From: Symbiodinium natans
Taxonomy: Eukaryota > Sar > Dinophyceae > Suessiales > Symbiodiniaceae
Assembly: GCA_905221605.1 (NCBI GenBank)
Contig: CAJNDS010002193.1
Location: 10,001 to 74,000 of the forward strand
Direction of reading: 5' to 3'
Length of the DNA: 64,000 nucleotides
A program made the translations under genes and the position numbers. The notes below the pieces were generated by a model. That model did not search any database, was not told the origin of the DNA, and saw only the letters and a list, made by a program, of their open reading frames with translations. How positions within the stretch are numbered: position 1 is the first letter of the stretch; every line of letters begins with the position of its first letter. Of the stretch, positions 25,001 to 31,000 are shown piece after piece.

Positions 25001-28000
25001 CCCGCCGCAGGTTGGGGACAAATCCTGGCCTACATGGCATTCTGCGAGGTTTCCCAGGATCAGTCGGCTGGCACCGCAGCCGCAGCGGGCGACTTCGGCT
25101 TCAAGGTCTTGACCTCCAGCGACCCAGCTGAGAAGACCAAGAAACTTTCGGCGGAGTTGGCGAACGGAAGGTTGGCAATGATGGCCATCATCGGAATGTT
25201 CTTCCAGGTGAGGTTTTCGCACGTATCATGCGTGTGTATCTATGCGTGTGCACGTTTGTCATGATGACTTCATGGGACTTGTTGACCGATGTGTGCATGT
25301 GGACATGTTTCTTTCTGCTTGAAACAGGATGGTCTGACCGGAAGCGCCTGGGGTGACTGGGCCAACTACACCGCCTCCCCGCTCCGTGCGTTCGAGAACG
25401 AGCTTGGTGTTCAGGATCCCGTCGGATTTTGGGATCCCGCTGGGTTCACCGCCGACGGCAGCGTTGAGGACTTCAAGCGCCGCCGCCAGACCGAGATCAA
25501 GCACGGCCGAATCGCAACTTGGATGTACTTGGGACACGTGAAAGATTCCGAGCATCTCCCCCTTGAACAAGCGTTTCAGGATTCGATCTGTTGTTCGTTA
25601 GTGCGTTCTCAATGCCTAGGCGATGCTTGCGGCAATGGGCTACATTACTCCGGAGCAACTTTGGTTGAAGAGCTGCAGTGTTGATGAGTCAGGAAATGTC
25701 AGGAAGAGGCGATGAGGTATCTGAACTTTTTTCTAGTTTGCTGCATTCATCTTCTTATCGTGCAATGCTGTTGTTTGATGTTGGGTTGTGTCGTCTCGTG
25801 AGCTACTGTGTTGCTGCAACCAAACATTGGTTTGCACGTACGAGGATCACTGGCAAGTTCCCTGGGTACCTCTCTCCGTCTGCCGGCCTGAAATTCGCCG
25901 ACGTGCCAAACGGCCTTGCTGCGATCTCGAAAGTTCCCGCCGCAGGTTGGGGACAAATCCTGGCCTACATGGCATTCTGCGAGGTTTCCCAGGATCAGTC
26001 GGCTGGCACCGCAGCCGCAGCGGGCGACTTCGGCTTCAAGGTCTTGACCTCCAGCGACCCAGCTGAGAAGACCAAGAAACTTTCGGCGGAGTTGGCGAAC
26101 GGAAGGTTGGCAATCCCTGGCAAAGTCGAACCTCCACCTCACAGAAGGAGAACAGGTCAGCCACAGTGGTTAGGCGTGCTTGTTTGATCTCCGGGTGCCA
26201 GGGTGTAAACCTGCCAGTACGTGTGTTTTCGACTCTGTTAGATTTCTGATGCTCTTGATGGCAGGGCTAACGGAGGTAGCGGGGGCCACCTCTTAAAGGG
26301 GAGCCCGGGGCTCTCCTCCCCTCGGGGTGGGGGGCAACTCCCCTCTTTGGGGGTGGCCCAACGGCGGCGTCGGCCTGACAAGCCGGCGTCGCCGTCTTTT
26401 TTCTTGTCCAAGACCGTGAAAGCAAATCTCGACCTAGCTCGAAGGAGAGAGTCACACGAGTGAAGTGTAGACAAACGCTGAAGGATGTGACTCGCAAATC
26501 CTGGAAGCAACGATGTCTCAATCTCGTTTGGGGGGCGTTTAATGTTCGTACTATGCACTGTCAAGCCATAGTTTCTCCGGGGGGAGAGGTCAACCTTGTG
26601 GGGAGTGATGTGGATAGGCCTGAGTTGTTTTGCGAACTTTTGCGCAAGCATAAAATGTCCTTGTGTTGTGTGTCAGAACACCGCTGGAAAGGCGAGGGGA
26701 CACTGCAGTGTGGTGACTACTTGTATGTTTTTAGTGGCCTGCCGGCCGACGCGCCTAAAGCTATGCAAGGAGTGGCAGTTGTAATGAATGAGGCGATGCA
26801 GGGAGCGTGGAGGAGAGCAGGTAGCTACTGTATGAACTATGGGGGTCGGTTACTGCATATCAAACTGGAGCTGCAACGTCGGGTGGTGCATGTTATATCA
26901 GTTTATGCTCCGACGTTCAACACGGAAGCTACTGAAAAGGATGCGTTTTATGATGCCCTTCGGGGTATGTTAGGAAAGGTCCGTAGTGGTGAGGAGGTGG
27001 TTGTGATGGGGGACTTCAACGCACGGGTTGGGTTTCGCGCGCACTCTGACATGAACGGGGCACATACTATCGGTGCTAGTGATGCTGTTGGGCCTTTTGG
27101 AATGGGCCACCTGAATGAAAACGGGGAGCGTCTCCTCGGACTTTGCGAGGGCTCGCCGGTAGGGCTTCTTAAAGTTGCGGGTACCTTTTTCCAGCATGCG
27201 CAGTACGGGTCATGGATGCATGCTCGTACCAAACAGTGGCATCACATAGATCATGTGCTAGCTCCTGTTCGTACTATGCGCCTCATCTTAGACGTCAAGA
27301 CTATGCCTGGCGTTGGTTTTGACACTGATCACCGCCTTATACGGGTTAGGTTTAGGGTACCACCCCGGTCCTGGAATGGCTACAGTCACACGCAAAGTAG
27401 TAGGGGACATCACGGACGAATCCCTAAACTACAAGTTTCTAAATTGGGGCGGACAGAAGTGATGGCCTTGAATGACAAAATGCAATCCGCAGCTGCGGAT
27501 GGCTTGTTGGATGATTATGAGCTCTGGTCTCATGGGCTACGTGTCTTTGCTGAGGAGCAGGTTGGTATACAACCCACGGTCTCCCGTCCGCAGTGGCAGG
27601 TAGATAACACTGTACGACTAGCAGAGCTAAGTCGTAAGCGCCTGCAGGCTTATGAAGCGTTTGCCAATGGTGGGCCTAGGGATGCGTATAAATCCGTGTG
27701 CAAGGAGGCTCGGCGGGAAATTCGGTCGATCGTAAACACGTGGTGGAAGGATAAGGCGGCAGCTATCCAGGAGAAAGTTGACAATAAGGAACCACACGCG
27801 GTTTACGCTGTGCAACGAGAGTTAAAAGGGGTCTTGTCCAACCGTCGTCGTCGACCAAATAAGTTGCGTGATGCCAAGGGTCAGTTGTTGGTTACCAAAG
27901 CCGATCGGATGCAACGGTGGTACGAGTATTTTAAAGACCTGCTTAATGTACATGGCACGTGCAAGGAATCCAACTTTGACTTTTTGCGGCGGGTGCCAGC

Positions 28001-31000
28001 ACTACCTGAAATGGGACATCTCCCCCGATTTGCTGAGACAGTTGCTGCGGCGCACAAACTCAAAAACGGCAAGGCTACGGGGCCGGACGGAATACACCCG
28101 GAAATGCTAAAGGCTCTTGATATCATCAATTTGCGCGTGCTTCATGAACATATCGTACGAGTGTGGTGCGGAGCTGCGCCCATGCCTGCAGAATGGCTGG
28201 ATAACTATTTAATTCCGATGCCAAAAAAAGGTGATCTCACATATTGCAAACGTTGGCGAGGAATTTTGCTAGCATCTTGCGCAGGCAAGATTTTTGGTAA
28301 AATACTTAACGCACGTTTGTATCGGCATGCCGAAAGCAATGGGTTACTTCCTGAAACGCAAGCTGGCTTCAGGGCTGGCCGTAGTACTATGGATATGGTA
28401 TTTGTGCTTCGTATGGCCCAGGAAATCTCACGCACCAAGGATCATCCCCTGTTTGTGGTCTTTGTAGACCTGGTAACAGCGTATGATAGTGTGGTACGGA
28501 GTGGCTTGTGGAAAGTTTTGCTCATTAAGGGGGTTCCCCCCAATGTGGTAGCACTGCTTCAATGTCTGTATCAGAACAAATTGGTCCGGGTGTCTACAGA
28601 GGGTGACCTAACTGCAACGTTTGGTCTTCATACTGGATTGGGTCAAGGCTGTTGTGTTGCTCCACTCTTGTTTAATATCTTCTTTGCAGCTGTGCTTGAA
28701 CAATGGAGGGGAGTGGAAGGACGGCGTTTGCGTTGGGGTACCAGGGTCGACGGGGTGCTGCGTCGCCAAGGGCTGTATAAGTATAGTACGTACGAGCCCT
28801 GCGATCTAGCTGAGCTGGGCTATGCGGATGACCTAGCACTATTGGCAGATTGTTATGGTCAGCTTCGCAAAATGACGCAAGAGTTCCAAAGCCATGTTTC
28901 GTCGTGGGGCTTAATTCTTTCTGTTGAAAAGACCAAAGCCATGTGCACCACCCAGCCCCAACAGGACCCAATTTCGGTCAGCCCACAAGATGGGTTTGAT
29001 CATGTAGAATTCCAAGATTCCTTTGAGTACCTTGGCTGTGATGTCAAATTTGATGGGGACTGCACGGCAAACATACTCAGCAACATTAACAGTGCCCGCA
29101 AAGTGTTCTGGGGGCTTGCGCAAACGGTTTGGTATGTTCGTGAGCTCTCTTTGTCCTCCAAACTGTCTGTGTTTCGTGCAAGCGTCATTAGCATGCTACT
29201 CTATGGGTGTGAAACATGGACTACTACTTTTGCGGCGCGGCGAAAGTTGCGCGGATTTGTTATGATGTGTCTTCGAGTCATCTCGGGTGTAACTAGGTGG
29301 CAACAACAGCAATGGCATCTAAATAGCAAAATGCTACGGGAGTGGCTTGGGGTGCCGGATGTCGTAGATTTAATAACACAAGCACAGCTCAGATGGCTAG
29401 GACATGTTGCCCGCATGCCTAACGCACGACTGCCAAAGCGAATAATCTGCGCATTCCTCCCGGATGAGGTAGGCACGCAACGGCCGCCTGGGCGTCTGAA
29501 GGGTAAATGGTACCGGCAAACCTTAGTAGAAGCACTTCGGGCGGGGGGTTTCGCGCTGGGGGCTTGGATGCAACTCGCTGCGCAGCATGAAGGGAGGGAG
29601 TGGAAGTTAGGAACCCGCAAGGTGGCCATGTGGTTTAAACCCATTTTTCCTGTTCCCGGGGACAGCCCGCCTGATCGAAGCCGTGAAGTCCGGAAAATTA
29701 TGAGCCGCAGCACAGCTCGCCCCGATAAGAGCTTCTTGGCCGCTGTGGGTGCTGCCCAGAAATGGATTGATAAACAGGAAACCCCGGCTGAGGGCTTTTT
29801 TAGGCTTGAAGCCGCAGGTCTGGAAGGTCGGTCTTTGCTTGATGCTTTCGCTTGGGAGGCTGCGTTATTGTGTGGGCAGGATTGGGGCAGAAGTGATTTC
29901 GAGGACGTTTTCGCTGCAGTCATGTCGGTGGAGCCATGGGTATCTCATTTGTCCCACGAAATGGATTTGTGTTTATTCCGGTTTGTTGGTATGACTGCGC
30001 ACGCCAGAGCTCTAGATTGTGGTCATCTGGATGAGTATGTCGAAGCCTTGTCCAACTTACTGCCCCAAACGCAGCCGGTGCGGCGCCGGCTTCGAGCTAA
30101 GCAGCGTCGCCCCGAAGCATTCGAAAAAACTGAAACAGATGTTCCCCCACCGCCTGAGCCGGATGTCCCCCGAGTGCGTGGTCGATACTGGGCGGAACGA
30201 CATCATAGCAACCGGGACGGGGCTATGTACGCGTGTCCTATTCTTGGATGTCAGCGGAAGTACACAACGCAACATGGGTTGGGTCACCATCTGATCCTGT
30301 CCCACCGGTCGGGCACGTATCGTGAAAAGGGCTGGGATTGTCCGCACTGTTGCAGATCTTTTGAACGTGAAAGTGCAATAACTAGCCATTTAAAGCTGCA
30401 CTCCCCCGATGCCTCGCCATACATTTGTCCAGAATGTGGAGCCTACTTCCCTGGTAGGGATTCCGTGCGTATGCACATGAGTCATGCTCATCCCCTAAAT
30501 CAAGATATGCTTCCCATCACATGTTCGTATTGCCTGCGCGCCGGAGTAGAAAATGTGTTCGTGCATCTGCACAGTTTCAGGATGCACCTTCTCCGTGAGC
30601 ACATACAGTAATTCAGTTCTTCGTCCGCGAATCGGTTCAAAGCGACAACCAGCTACACTAGCTACAAGTAGCCTTACTTTTGAGCTCTTCGCGTCCTCTG
30701 AGTGTCCATGGTATGGCGCGCCGTGGGAATGACCGCGAACGTGAGCGTGACCGTGGCGATCGCGGTCGTGACCGTGACCGTGACCGCGACCGTAGGGATG
30801 GTCGGGAGCCTGAGGGGCCTGAGGGGAGTGGCAACACCTTCGAGGCACGCTTGTCAGCTGTTGAAGACCGGCTTCAGGCCACAGCCCTTCTTGCCAACAG
30901 CACTGCGTTCAAAGTGGGTAATGAGTCCGCCAAAAGAGCCCTGGTTTTCTTTGTGCAAGGAGAGCTCAAGGCCAAGCTTGAGCGCGAGTGGGGAGTATGG

